Source of the DNA: a virus
Direction: 5' to 3' (one strand)
IMG/VR virus record: IMGVR_UViG_3300042521_001660
Coordinates: 1 to 24,623 of that record
Length of the DNA: 24,623 bases
This document shows, in pieces, positions 17,001 to 22,576 of the stretch. Positions within the stretch are counted from its first letter, which is position 1. Each line of letters begins with the position of its first letter. The position numbers and the translations under genes are program-made. The notes beneath the pieces were generated by a model. That model was not told the origin of the DNA. It made no database searches and saw only the letters and a list, made by a program, of their open reading frames with translations.

Positions 17001-18540
17001 TCAAGGAAGCACATCATACAAAAATACCTTACTCGATATGGTCACGACCATATTAGTTCAAAATAATTTTCAACACTTTATGCTACCGGCATATGTTAAT
17101 TTTTATAATGTGCAAGATGCTGCTAAAAATCCAACACCTAGACCTGACGGAACTTTAGAGGTTGGAAATATGATGTTCGGAACTTTTCTGAATGTTGATT
17201 ATAGACAAAGTTCGCCAAAATTTCTTTGTTATTATGTTTCTAAACCAAGCGAACATTTAAATATGAACGACAATGTTGATTATCGTTATAGAGACGACGC
17301 ATTCGATCTAAGAAGAGCAAGCGATAATCCATTAGTAGAAAGTCAAGTTAATAAAACAGATTGGGCAAAGTCTAATAAAGTGGTTGGTTTTAACGTGGAT
17401 GTCACAAAACAAAATCAACAAATTTTTAAATCTTTTAATGTGTCACAAGATCCAGGAAAACCAACTTCAGAATCTTTGGAAATGTTAAATCAAATGGCGA
17501 ATATTGATAGAAACAGAAGAAGCACAACACAATCGGTTTCATTATATAACTTATATAAAAATAGAAGTTATGGTTGTTCGGTTGATATGATGGGGTGCGC
17601 CTTAATACAACCGATGATGTATTTTAATATAAGAAATATCCCCATGTTCTCAGGACCATATATGATTACAAGTGTGGAACATACAATTACAGAAGGAGAT
17701 TTCCAAACAACTTTTTCAGGAACAAGACAACCATTCTATAGTTTACCATCTGTTGATAATTTTTTACAGACTTTAAACATAGAAATATTAAGTAAATTAC
17801 AATCTAAAATTGTTGAAAACGAAGAAAAAACTAAAGCCGATTCTACCAATGTAATATTCCAAGCGGCAAACATCATTTCAAACTTGGGAACCGAAGATAC
17901 TTTAACTAAAAATCAAGATTGTGCAAATCAATTGAATAGTAGATATAACGGATTTACCGCCGTCGAAATTCCACAAGCAACTTCAGTATCAGCTAAAGAT
18001 TTTGTAAGTTTAATAAGGGCAGTTTTAATTTCTAAAAATTATGACATAACTGGAGACACCGCAATCAGTATTGCGTCCATGACATTTACTTTTGCATTTG
18101 CTGACTCAGGAAATTCAAACGGATCTCAACTAAATGCTTTTGAAAACAATTACAGCACAATTAATTTACAGGAAGTATATGGTGATTCATTTTTTGAATT
18201 TATAAATAGAAAATATTTTTGTGTATCAAGAGGAAATGATAACAATATTCCAATTGTAAGTTTTAGAACAATTAGAGATTTTGTTGAGTTTGTGGTAAAT
18301 AGAGTGTCAGGTGTTGTCGTTCTTTTAAATGAAGATTTTAACACATTAATAAATGAAACTCCAAACGATCCTAAAATTGCGTATGTAAACGCACTTGCTA
18401 AAAGGTATGTTTTAAGTTTTCCTATTAACCAGAATCCTGATGTTTATACGAAAATCACCGAAGACGCAAATCAACTTAATAAATTAAGACAAGAAATTGG
18501 ACAAGCTTATAATAAATTTGAGATTTTATGGAATACATGA
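11029..18540 (+). CDS. Giant baseplate hub-like protein (2503 aa) with duplicated beta module
   Basis: A single uninterrupted 2503-codon frame. Near the N-terminus (~147-245) is a beta-rich block with 'PQFTLTLKGYFGKAVKFP' and 'TSRFDPSTHNFSVSLQFYG', which looks like a tail structural barrel. Residues ~1138-1360 are a Gly/Thr/Ser-rich insertion with two related modules (~1164-1226 and ~1288-1346; compare 'SGVTGGTGSYTT' with 'SGTTGGVGLYQTT'). Residues ~1721-1860 are a Pro/Thr/Gln-rich linker. Residues ~2180-2240, with 'MMYFNIRNIPMFSGPYMI' and 'EHTITEGDFQTTFSGTRQ', resemble the second barrel of hub proteins (gp27/gpD/VgrG style). The C-terminus (~2319-2440) may be a degenerate glucosaminidase- or lysozyme-like fold. 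T4 builds its hub from several smaller proteins, so this may be a fusion that combines their roles. Overlap with the gp53-like gene suggests coupling. The structural role is fairly sure; domain names are inference. Confidence 0.6.
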   Translation: MVDKQENILVELDYDNISLIDPNKVIDEEGNVSDRLVRQEDLVMYANLECNVLPRTKLAVGSAMNDSSRTISVGKINFLNPGHKTFLNTAWSDELTGKDTLTGQGVNQPKQTAVKNPNKSDDYYIKQNLYSNGTPGAVDNGLLGMKSIKLKIDTSFLPVINIELEDVKGRTLFEGGNDSPYAAFFQLPYPQFTLTLKGYFGKAVKFPIMLQSFTSRFDPSTHNFSVSLQFYGYKYTLLSYVNFGALMAVPQMYNNVVTQTPVSVEQGNEIKSTQTATTPVVVSRGYQKMKEVYSIYKSKGLIDDNFPEITLQQLQYRLQNFIKTILQQFQDENMGVLTDMTVYQNNILNYQQNIFLFSNSSWFATYMDKDNPIVLKTNSQNVYLFKESTASFKVDAATKLESEVKKYNDVLAQNSVFGANGKYTIGGITTTSSIPVPITLQTFQKKISLDEIDLVKTYVSQKNAPTGDFKESDAVIQQFKTTLQAQLLKNFDVSYFFEGPKSFMTITDDVAKTAGEKRKQVETEITASLATKFNGQGNGSLGFVPSVRNILAVFYCQGEAFLRLLDDVHKKAWDQRENPYRRAAIFGSQTTAPSVDIKTSTQNNEPIYPWPQVIRESVGDDKKEKFEIIYPGDQTVASSYRAYNPEVWPEVEFVEQFIKGYTQRQTTANADTVVFETNSQPTRISLNSIDFAVSNEVFQNKEESKYFYEIYERLMLNSFYARFNKKSGYVYSMYEVEADNEAVNMLQSLGADNPFLIKKIKEYLLNSTNYVPFLKHISNQGQGESWQNFVRGEFVTPYIRNDVANPNVILNGDIFDALKSQPSVSLSNAKSLVNLDKYFTGTSITNEFDFVDTYPIIDFKWDKNNLANGRALNNVNEVYDTKNVISYNDIQKTLANFDLNDTVNDKRPFTHFNFLTFTGNSSIPSFKDFYNGRTYKNQFATEGNLFYENYDNFLSRNQTTSMLNSPYFINAIQKGVNNFRYNQRETSPYKLAAYLFLNSLPLATLREKYRTLSNGSVNDLDYIISTLKKFGAVHKLPYAWILKYGSIWHRYKVYKKTGKDILDDVWTDFNYKKNWDPANSATTYTYNLVIDGTPRSLVLDETTGTPSFTEINTGFYPQLIDDYNVFIQGLKLFSGQTQNNGNCFGLNISGSCTTYEVTGTCESNGTGITISSITNNLIQSGDTIFIPQFNANILITGQVSGVTGGTGSYTTPLPFNVSFSGLTFILGTYANVTNNSTAPVQVGQIFSGSSTTGVTIQKIVSGVSTPNLVCKVSSVSAQTFNFTVINPPIQVTQISNNVLSGGTIINGPFLSGDVQIISQISGTTGGVGLYQTTNIAPPTNSSFVVLNSYTQGISSTTIQSYLNDEKLLMFNTTNSNLFELPGFDPNNATRTMRVSPWSLLVRSNQEPDNYYILPSFGSDLNQAKEEAFKNGNMKVELSNNPSLFNGSVRLFWNCPQYGWFDNQKLVKNDPGTYLKQIINNEKDQQNFLISGKIDDYTNFEELFTTFETQLLDDFETHFLNFSRSIYDYVDILPTNLPTDGLIVTPQQSQNQVPDVEKSYQNFHLLMRNLMKVSKPVGTSPETKLQSAIDNQNTTFQQVLSGFLNYDIAFKFGNPSNFDKRLFYTFSTQFIENPINYSPYEFGNLPPEVSLAQSKTQNPKTWEALEYFVGYSQIPELEYKNSGSYITDFFIDMNVQFSEKNVEDFAPLIKIYASQKLNGFKMPESPPPLNVPPTNAVTNPSNVPTPTQVPPSPTGQGTAVELSTLTNGDTIVIYQNTPYKFAVLRDPSLTVIVQGQNVPQSNTTNQQLRDQVIQNYFGSLSINENDPQFVKSTVNILPSSQNSQVTTTTTTQQQAPVGYPTNLSIQTSSGNLSKFYKLMDNYIQQNNLYIGNVLNVLLPAVRKQLPNVFVGEDGGPTRAPLEAGFTEQTRVELWDTFKALNDSWIAGFDFESKTLFEDVLLVDRASRNVGDKIIVDIYGIIDMLEDGASDKNQGSTSYKNTLLDMVTTILVQNNFQHFMLPAYVNFYNVQDAAKNPTPRPDGTLEVGNMMFGTFLNVDYRQSSPKFLCYYVSKPSEHLNMNDNVDYRYRDDAFDLRRASDNPLVESQVNKTDWAKSNKVVGFNVDVTKQNQQIFKSFNVSQDPGKPTSESLEMLNQMANIDRNRRSTTQSVSLYNLYKNRSYGCSVDMMGCALIQPMMYFNIRNIPMFSGPYMITSVEHTITEGDFQTTFSGTRQPFYSLPSVDNFLQTLNIEILSKLQSKIVENEEKTKADSTNVIFQAANIISNLGTEDTLTKNQDCANQLNSRYNGFTAVEIPQATSVSAKDFVSLIRAVLISKNYDITGDTAISIASMTFTFAFADSGNSNGSQLNAFENNYSTINLQEVYGDSFFEFINRKYFCVSRGNDNNIPIVSFRTIRDFVEFVVNRVSGVVVLLNEDFNTLINETPNDPKIAYVNALAKRYVLSFPINQNPDVYTKITEDANQLNKLRQEIGQAYNKFEILWNT

Positions 18541-18547
18541 TATTTAT
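18541..18547 (+). promoter_or_regulatory. TATTTAT motif containing an overlapping T4-late-like TATAAATA
   Basis: An exact TATTTAT copy directly after the stop of the giant hub gene, 12 bases before the next start. The overlapping TATAAATA at 18545-18552 is identical to the T4 late promoter -10 consensus. This makes it the best single candidate for a late promoter, though in AT-rich DNA one match is weak evidence. Confidence 0.45.
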
Positions 18548-18559
18548 AAATAAAAAACT

Positions 18560-18784
18560 ATGAGCACAAAAATTTTATTAGACAATTACCTTGGAAAAAA
18601 TACAAGGGTGTCTGAAAAAGACATGGGTGACGGAACCAAACAAGTATGTGATCTTGACACAGGTGATTGCTACACCCTTAGAATGAAAGACGGTCTTATC
18701 GAACGAGTAGATAATACCATGAAAACATTCAAAAAAATTCAAGTAGAAACCACATCAGGTATAAAAACATTATTAAACGGATAG
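18560..18784 (+). CDS. Small protein of unknown function
   Basis: A 74-residue protein that I do not recognise. It looks beta-rich: 'TKQVCDLDTGDCYTLRMKDG' suggests paired strands with two Cys (in VCDLDTGDCY) seven residues apart, followed by 'KTFKKIQVETTSGIKTLL'. It has no membrane segment. It starts 19 bases after the giant hub gene, behind a TATTTAT/TATAAATA motif and an A-rich start region, and ends 2 bases before the Pro/Ala-repeat gene. The two therefore share a transcript that ends at the terminator at 19475. The gene is probably real from its context and coding-like composition; a virion or tail-completion role is only a guess from position. Confidence 0.65.
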   Translation: MSTKILLDNYLGKNTRVSEKDMGDGTKQVCDLDTGDCYTLRMKDGLIERVDNTMKTFKKIQVETTSGIKTLLNG

Positions 18785-18786
18785 AG

Positions 18787-19476
18787 ATGGGAATAGATGA
18801 TAGAATATTAGAAGAAATTGCAAGATACAATTCTATAAATAGATATATTAACGAACAAGCACCACCCCCACCACCGGCAGATCCGGCAGCGGCAGGAGCA
18901 CCACCAGCAGATCCGGCTGCCGCGGGAGCACCACCAGCAGATCCGGCAGCAGCGGGAGCACCACCTCCACCACCTCCGACAGGAGAAGAACCAGCAGGAG
19001 GACCTGAGGCGGATCCTGATGTTGAACTTGTTGATCCTGATGAAGAAGAAGGAGAAGAAGGTGGGACGGAAGAATTAGATATTACGGATTTGGTTGATAC
19101 ACAAAAAACTATGGCCGATAAACAAGAAGAATATTTTACAAATCTTTTTGACCAAATAAAAAAAATGGAAGAGAAACTTGCGGAAATGGACTCCTTGGTC
19201 TCAAAAATTGATTCATTAGAAAATAAAGTAGATAAGTTTAGACCAAAAACACCACAAGAAAAACTAGCTCTTAGAAGCTTAGATTCAGGACCTTTTAAAC
19301 AAAACTTGGCAGATTTTTTTAATGATAAAAAAGAGGAAATGGAAAAAACAGGAAAAAATGAGTATGTCCTAACACAAGACGAAGTGGAAAACTTTAGTCC
19401 GTCTGAAATTGAAAATTCATTCAACGAACCAATGGAAGATGAAGACGATATTTTATTAAACAAATTTAATTCATAA
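18787..19476 (+). CDS. Pro/Ala-repeat, acidic, coiled-coil protein, likely structural
   Basis: A 229-residue protein with four parts. Residues 1-24 form a short helix. Residues 25-65 are Pro/Ala-rich, with three exact copies of a ten-residue unit PPADPAAAGA at 29-58. Residues ~71-98 are very acidic (VDPDEEEGEEGG). Residues ~100-155 are a predicted coiled coil ('FDQIKKMEEKLAEMDSLVSKI'), followed by a charged C-terminal third. The start at 18787 has AGAG just upstream and lies 2 bases after the previous stop, so the genes are coupled. The GC-rich repeat differs sharply from the neighbouring AT-rich coding sequence. The function is not recognised. Flexible Pro/Ala linkers joined to coiled coils suit a structural or scaffold protein, which is inference. 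An open frame of 244 codons on the opposite strand is a shadow made by the repeat. Confidence 0.75.
   Translation: MGIDDRILEEIARYNSINRYINEQAPPPPPADPAAAGAPPADPAAAGAPPADPAAAGAPPPPPPTGEEPAGGPEADPDVELVDPDEEEGEEGGTEELDITDLVDTQKTMADKQEEYFTNLFDQIKKMEEKLAEMDSLVSKIDSLENKVDKFRPKTPQEKLALRSLDSGPFKQNLADFFNDKKEEMEKTGKNEYVLTQDEVENFSPSEIENSFNEPMEDEDDILLNKFNS
18871..18960 (+). repeat. Three tandem 30-base in-frame repeats
   Basis: Three adjacent 30-base units (18871-18900, 18901-18930, 18931-18960), each starting CCACC and ending GGAGCA. They differ only at a few, mostly third-codon, positions and encode an identical ten-residue unit. Synonymous differences with an identical protein suggest selection on the protein, while the tandem form could still change copy number. 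Confidence 0.95.
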
Positions 19477-19511
19477 AAATTAAGGTCGATAATTTCGACC
19501 TTAATTTTTTT
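19475..19511 (+). terminator. Rho-independent terminator closing the structural module
   Basis: A perfect 14-bp inverted repeat (19475-19488 with 19496-19509), core TTAAGGTCG/CGACCTTAA, with a 7-base loop ATAATTT and ending in a run of seven T. It begins inside the stop codon of the Pro/Ala-repeat gene. Because the A-rich 5' arm mirrors the T run, it could also terminate transcription from the other strand, but no gene is seen there. Confidence 0.93.
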
Positions 19512-19521
19512 ACAATACTAT

Positions 19522-19554
19522 TTGACAAAACCTTTTTATACAATTATACTTTTA
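19522..19554 (+). promoter_or_regulatory. Promoter of the gp32-like gene (sigma70-like or Flavobacterium-like)
   Basis: TTGACA (19522-19527) is a perfect -35 box, and TATACT (19545-19550) lies 17 bases further on, a good sigma70-type promoter. The same bases can be read as a Bacteroidota promoter: TTTG at 19521-19524 and TACTTTTA at 19547-19554 (consensus TAnnTTTG, last base different) with a 22-base spacer. It lies just after the structural terminator and ~35 bases before the gp32-like start, so host polymerase probably begins replication-module transcription here. The boxes are seen; activity is inferred. Confidence 0.7.
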
Positions 19555-19586
19555 ACATATATAAACCTTTAATTTTTAATTACACA

Positions 19587-20450
19587 ATGGCGACAAATTC
19601 ATTAGACGCAGTTTTACAACAGTATGAGAAATCTCAAAGTAGTTCTAACACTACATCAAAAATGTCTTCTGAAGACCGAATGAAGAAATACTTCGCGGCT
19701 CTTTTGAAAGACAACGAAAAACAAGGGCAAAGAAAACTAAGAATCTTACCAACGTCCGACGGATCTTCACCGTTCAAAGAAGTATGGTTCCACGAAGTTC
19801 AAGTAGATGGAAAATGGCAAAAATTTTATGACCCAGCAAAAAATGACAATGAGCGTTCCCCTTTAAATGAGGTTTATGAAGAACTTATGTCAACAGGAAG
19901 AGAGTCTGACAAAGAACTTGCAAAACAATACAAAGCTCGTAAGTTTTATATTGTTAAAGTTATTGATCGTGACAACGAACAAGACGGAGTAAAATTCTGG
20001 CGTTTCAAACACAATTATAAACAAGAAGGAATCCTTGATAAAATTATTCCAATTTGGAAGGCAAAAGGTGATATTACAGATTCTGACAATGGACGAGATC
20101 TTATTTTAGAATTAACCAAAGCAAAAACTCCAAAAGGCGCGGCATATACGGTAATTCAAACGGTAATGTATGACGATCCATCACCAATTTCAAAAGACGA
20201 AACTCAAGGTAAAGAATGGGTTGAGGACAAAATGACATGGGAAGATGTGTATTCTAAAAAACCTGTTGAATATCTTGAAGCAATCGCAAGAGGAGAAACT
20301 CCACGTTGGGATTCTGAAAAAGGTGGGTATGTTTATTCGAATGATGAAACCGCAGAAGTTTCTTTGGGTGGAAAGTCAACCTCAAAATCAATTAACGAGG
20401 TAAATGACCCACAGTCAAACGACGAAATCGACGAAAATCTACCGTTTTAA
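19587..20450 (+). CDS. 32: Single-stranded DNA binding protein, gp32-like
   Basis: A 287-residue gp32-like protein that coats single-stranded DNA during replication, recombination and repair; T4 gp32 is 301 aa. The core contains 'LRILPTSDGSSPFKEVWFH' (~51-69), 'KWQKFYDPAKNDNERSPLNE' and 'YKARKFYIVKVIDRDNE' followed by 'KFWRFKHNY', the conserved OB-fold signature of the family. The whole protein has no Cys, so the zinc site of T4 gp32 is absent. The C-terminus is a flexible Ser/Lys region and then an acidic tail ending 'NDEIDENLPF', which looks like the acidic tip of bacterial SSB. The gene has its own promoter and is closed by a terminator, fitting high-level expression. The start has no Shine-Dalgarno sequence. 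Confidence 0.92.
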   Translation: MATNSLDAVLQQYEKSQSSSNTTSKMSSEDRMKKYFAALLKDNEKQGQRKLRILPTSDGSSPFKEVWFHEVQVDGKWQKFYDPAKNDNERSPLNEVYEELMSTGRESDKELAKQYKARKFYIVKVIDRDNEQDGVKFWRFKHNYKQEGILDKIIPIWKAKGDITDSDNGRDLILELTKAKTPKGAAYTVIQTVMYDDPSPISKDETQGKEWVEDKMTWEDVYSKKPVEYLEAIARGETPRWDSEKGGYVYSNDETAEVSLGGKSTSKSINEVNDPQSNDEIDENLPF

Positions 20451-20465
20451 TTATACAAAAAAATG

Positions 20466-20496
20466 GGGCACTTTTTATAGACAAAGTGCCCTTTTT
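20466..20496 (+). terminator. Rho-independent terminator after the gp32-like gene
   Basis: A 9-bp stem GGGCACTTT (20466-20474) / AAAGTGCCC (20483-20491) with an 8-base loop is followed by five T (20492-20496). It lies 15 bases after the gp32 stop and would let SSB be made at a level separate from uvsX. Confidence 0.93.
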
Positions 20497-20520
20497 CATT
20501 TATCTTTTAAATAAAAAAAT

Positions 20521-20742
20521 ATGAACAGGTTTATTGCAGAAAAACTAAAAGAAGCCCTCGTAAAAAAATATGAGGCAGAAATCGCAGACGCAGAAGCACG
20601 ACTTTATGTTTATTTCACAAGTTCAGTAGGGATCGGAGAACACCCCCAACACACAGAAGAAATGGACAACTTAGTAGAACAACTTACAAACGCAAAAGAT
20701 AAGTTAGATACAATTAACAATTTCCAAATTATTGAACTATAA
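20521..20742 (+). CDS. Small conserved-type helical protein upstream of uvsX
   Basis: A 73-residue, mostly helical protein with two helices ('LKEALVKKYEAEIADAEARL' and 'MDNLVEQLTNAKDKLDTI') joined by a turn containing 'VGIGEHPQHTEEM'. I have an impression of similar short proteins in other T4-like phages but cannot name a function. The stop overlaps the uvsX start as TAATG, so the two are translationally coupled and probably made in step. A role as a small partner of UvsX or gp32 is possible from position alone. The start at 20521 follows an A-rich tract AAATAAAAAAAT with no Shine-Dalgarno sequence. Confidence 0.7.
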   Translation: MNRFIAEKLKEALVKKYEAEIADAEARLYVYFTSSVGIGEHPQHTEEMDNLVEQLTNAKDKLDTINNFQIIEL

Positions 20743-21746
20743 TGGCTCTTAAAAAAAATGATTTTAGCTCAATTAAGAAGAAATTCTCTTCCGACGCTAA
20801 ATACAAACCACAAAGATTTTTTGATCTTGGATCTGACTTTTTAGATGCGGTTGGACTCCCTGGACCTGCAATTGGACACCTTAACATGTATTTAGGTCAC
20901 TCAGATACAGGAAAAACTACAGCACTTGTTAAAACCGCTGTAGACGCCCAAAAGAAAGGTATTTTGCCCGTGTTTATTATTACAGAACAGAAATGGTCTT
21001 TTGAACACGCCAAACTTATGGGGTTTGAATGTGAAGAAGTGGTTGATACTGAAACAGGTGAATTGACATGGGACGGTTTCTTTTTATTCAATAATAATTT
21101 TGAATACATCGAACAAATTACAGATTACATAAATGAACTATTAGACGCACAAGAAAAAGGTGAGTTAGATTATTCACTTTGTATAATGTGGGATTCAGTT
21201 GGATCAGTTCCATGTAAAATGACTTATGAAGGAAAGGGTGGAAAACAACATAATGCAAGTGCTTTGGCAGACAAAATTGGAATGGGTATTAACCAAAGGA
21301 TTTCAGGATCTCGTAAAGCGGATTCTAAATATGAAAATACCTTAATAATTGTTAATCAACCATGGGTCCAACTTCCAGACAACCCATTTGGGCAACCAAA
21401 AATTAAAAGCAAGGGTGGTGAGGCGATATGGTTAAATTCATCTTTAGTTTTTTTATTTGGAAATCAAAAAGATTCTGGAACTACAAAAATTACCGCAACC
21501 AAAGATAAAAGAACTATTAAATTTGCGGCAAGAACAAAAGTTTCGGTTATGAAAAATCATATAAATGGTCTTGGATATGATGACGGTAGGATAATTGTTA
21601 CACCACACGGTTTTATCGCGGGAAAAGATACTGCCGAGGAAAAAACAAACATAGAAAAGTATAAAAAAGAATACGCCGACTATTGGAAAGATATTATAGG
21701 TGTTGATGGTGATTTTGACTTGAAGGAAGAAAAAGAAGAAAACTAA
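20742..21746 (+). CDS. uvsX: RecA-like recombinase UvsX
   Basis: A 334-residue RecA/Rad51-type ATPase that forms filaments on single-stranded DNA and drives strand exchange and recombination-dependent replication; T4 UvsX is 391 aa. The Walker A motif is 'GHSDTGKTT' (52-60), the likely catalytic Glu is E82 in 'IITEQKW', and the Walker B motif is 'LCIMWDSVGS' with D151. A Gln-containing segment 'IIVNQPWVQLPDNPFGQPK' followed by 'KSKGGEAIWLNSS' matches the DNA-binding loop region. The C-terminus is acidic and Lys/Glu-rich (FDLKEEKEEN), as is common in regulatory tails of RecA proteins. It is coupled by TAATG to the small gene before it. The N-terminal region is shorter than in T4, but all core motifs are present. 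Confidence 0.93.
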   Translation: MALKKNDFSSIKKKFSSDAKYKPQRFFDLGSDFLDAVGLPGPAIGHLNMYLGHSDTGKTTALVKTAVDAQKKGILPVFIITEQKWSFEHAKLMGFECEEVVDTETGELTWDGFFLFNNNFEYIEQITDYINELLDAQEKGELDYSLCIMWDSVGSVPCKMTYEGKGGKQHNASALADKIGMGINQRISGSRKADSKYENTLIIVNQPWVQLPDNPFGQPKIKSKGGEAIWLNSSLVFLFGNQKDSGTTKITATKDKRTIKFAARTKVSVMKNHINGLGYDDGRIIVTPHGFIAGKDTAEEKTNIEKYKKEYADYWKDIIGVDGDFDLKEEKEEN

Positions 21747-21777
21747 ATATAAATTATAATAATTCTACTTTTATAGA

Positions 21778-21784
21778 TATTTAT
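21778..21784 (+). promoter_or_regulatory. TATTTAT motif upstream of the RHH/HNH cassette
   Basis: An exact TATTTAT copy followed by TAATATAT, 8 bases before the ATG at 21793. It would allow the cassette and the downstream nuclease gene to be transcribed apart from uvsX. Confidence 0.35.
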
Positions 21785-21792
21785 TAATATAT

Positions 21793-21954
21793 ATGGGAAG
21801 AAAAAAAATTGAAGATCATGAAAAAAAAGTAAAAATTGGTGTATCAGTTGATCCTGATTTACCAAAATACTTTAAAGACAGATCAATAAACATTTCTTCC
21901 CTTGTTAATAAATTATTAAAAGATTATATCAAAAATGGAAACAAAAATTTGTAA
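21793..21954 (+). CDS. Small ribbon-helix-helix-like DNA-binding protein
   Basis: A 53-residue protein starting MGRKKIEDHEKKVKIG. A short beta strand, 'KIGVSVDPDLPKYF', is followed by 'INISSLVNKLLKDYI', the strand-helix-helix layout of Arc/CopG-type repressors. These bind DNA as dimers through the paired strands. It ends inside the following HNH gene (20-base overlap, different frame), so the two are expressed together. Its likely job is to regulate the cassette or to act as a small DNA-binding partner of the nuclease; this is inference. The basic N-terminus and Lys-rich composition fit DNA binding. Confidence 0.65.
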   Translation: MGRKKIEDHEKKVKIGVSVDPDLPKYFKDRSINISSLVNKLLKDYIKNGNKNL

Positions 21955-22576
21955 CAAATGTGGTATCCAAAAAGAATTGTTAGAGTTTAACAAAATGAGT
22001 AAAGTCAAATGTGGGGTCAGAAGTTATTGTAGGGAATGTCAAAAAATTGAATCAAAAAAATACAGATTAGAGAACAAAGAAAAAATTAAAGAATATAACG
22101 ATAGGTGGAATAAAGAAAACCAAGAATATTATAAAAAATATTTTGAAAAATATTATATCATTAACTATGAAAATGAAAAATTAAGAAAACTTGAATGGTC
22201 TCGTAATAATAAAGAATATTTTAACAATTATAATAAAAAAAGAAAGCAGGAAGATTTATTATTTAGATTATCACTTGATATGAGAAATTCTGTTAATAGA
22301 TATTTAAAATACCGATCAAAAAAAACTTTTGATATTGTTGGATGCACACCTCAAGAATTAAAAGAACACTTAGAAAAACAATTTAGTAACGGTATGACTT
22401 GGGAAAATAGAGTAGAGTGGCATATAGATCATATAATTCCATTATCTTCGGCAAAAACTGAAGAAGAACTTTACAAGTTATGCCATTATACTAACTTACA
22501 ACCTCTGTGGGCGATTGAAAATATGAAAAAAGGAAACAAAATTGTTGAACCATCTAATGGTATGATAAATGAATAA
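21935..22576 (+). CDS. HNH endonuclease, probable homing type
   Basis: A 213-residue protein. The N-terminus has a four-Cys zinc ribbon (C6, C9, C32, C35: 'CNKC' and 'CREC'). A long Lys/Glu/Tyr/Asn-rich helical middle follows, with repeated 'KEY...YKKYF'-like segments that resemble DNA-binding linkers. The C-terminal nuclease is 'WHIDHIIPLSSA' (~162-173), then 'CHYTNLQPLWAIENMKKGNK', the classic HNH layout with His, Asp-His and Asn-Leu-Gln-Pro-Leu. Such genes cut DNA lacking them and spread between phages. It overlaps the preceding ribbon-helix-helix gene by 20 bases and the RNase H gene by 8, so it is inserted tightly between uvsX and rnh without separating them. Catalytic residues look intact. 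No self-splicing intron is evident, so it looks free-standing. Confidence 0.88.
   Translation: METKICNKCGIQKELLEFNKMSKVKCGVRSYCRECQKIESKKYRLENKEKIKEYNDRWNKENQEYYKKYFEKYYIINYENEKLRKLEWSRNNKEYFNNYNKKRKQEDLLFRLSLDMRNSVNRYLKYRSKKTFDIVGCTPQELKEHLEKQFSNGMTWENRVEWHIDHIIPLSSAKTEEELYKLCHYTNLQPLWAIENMKKGNKIVEPSNGMINE

Noticed and set aside
18871-18960. Tandem 30-base repeats considered as a CRISPR array
   Set aside because: The units are directly adjacent with no spacers, are in frame, and encode a regular peptide repeat.
18729-19463. A 244-codon open frame on the minus strand, rich in Ser, Gly and Ala
   Set aside because: It is antisense to the Pro/Ala-repeat gene and owes its length to the GC-rich repeat. 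Its composition is low-complexity, and all other genes are on the + strand.
19501-19586. T4 middle promoter (MotA box) before the gp32-like gene
   Set aside because: No TTTGCTTA-like MotA box is at the right distance. The -35/-10 or Flavobacterium-type boxes explain the region better.
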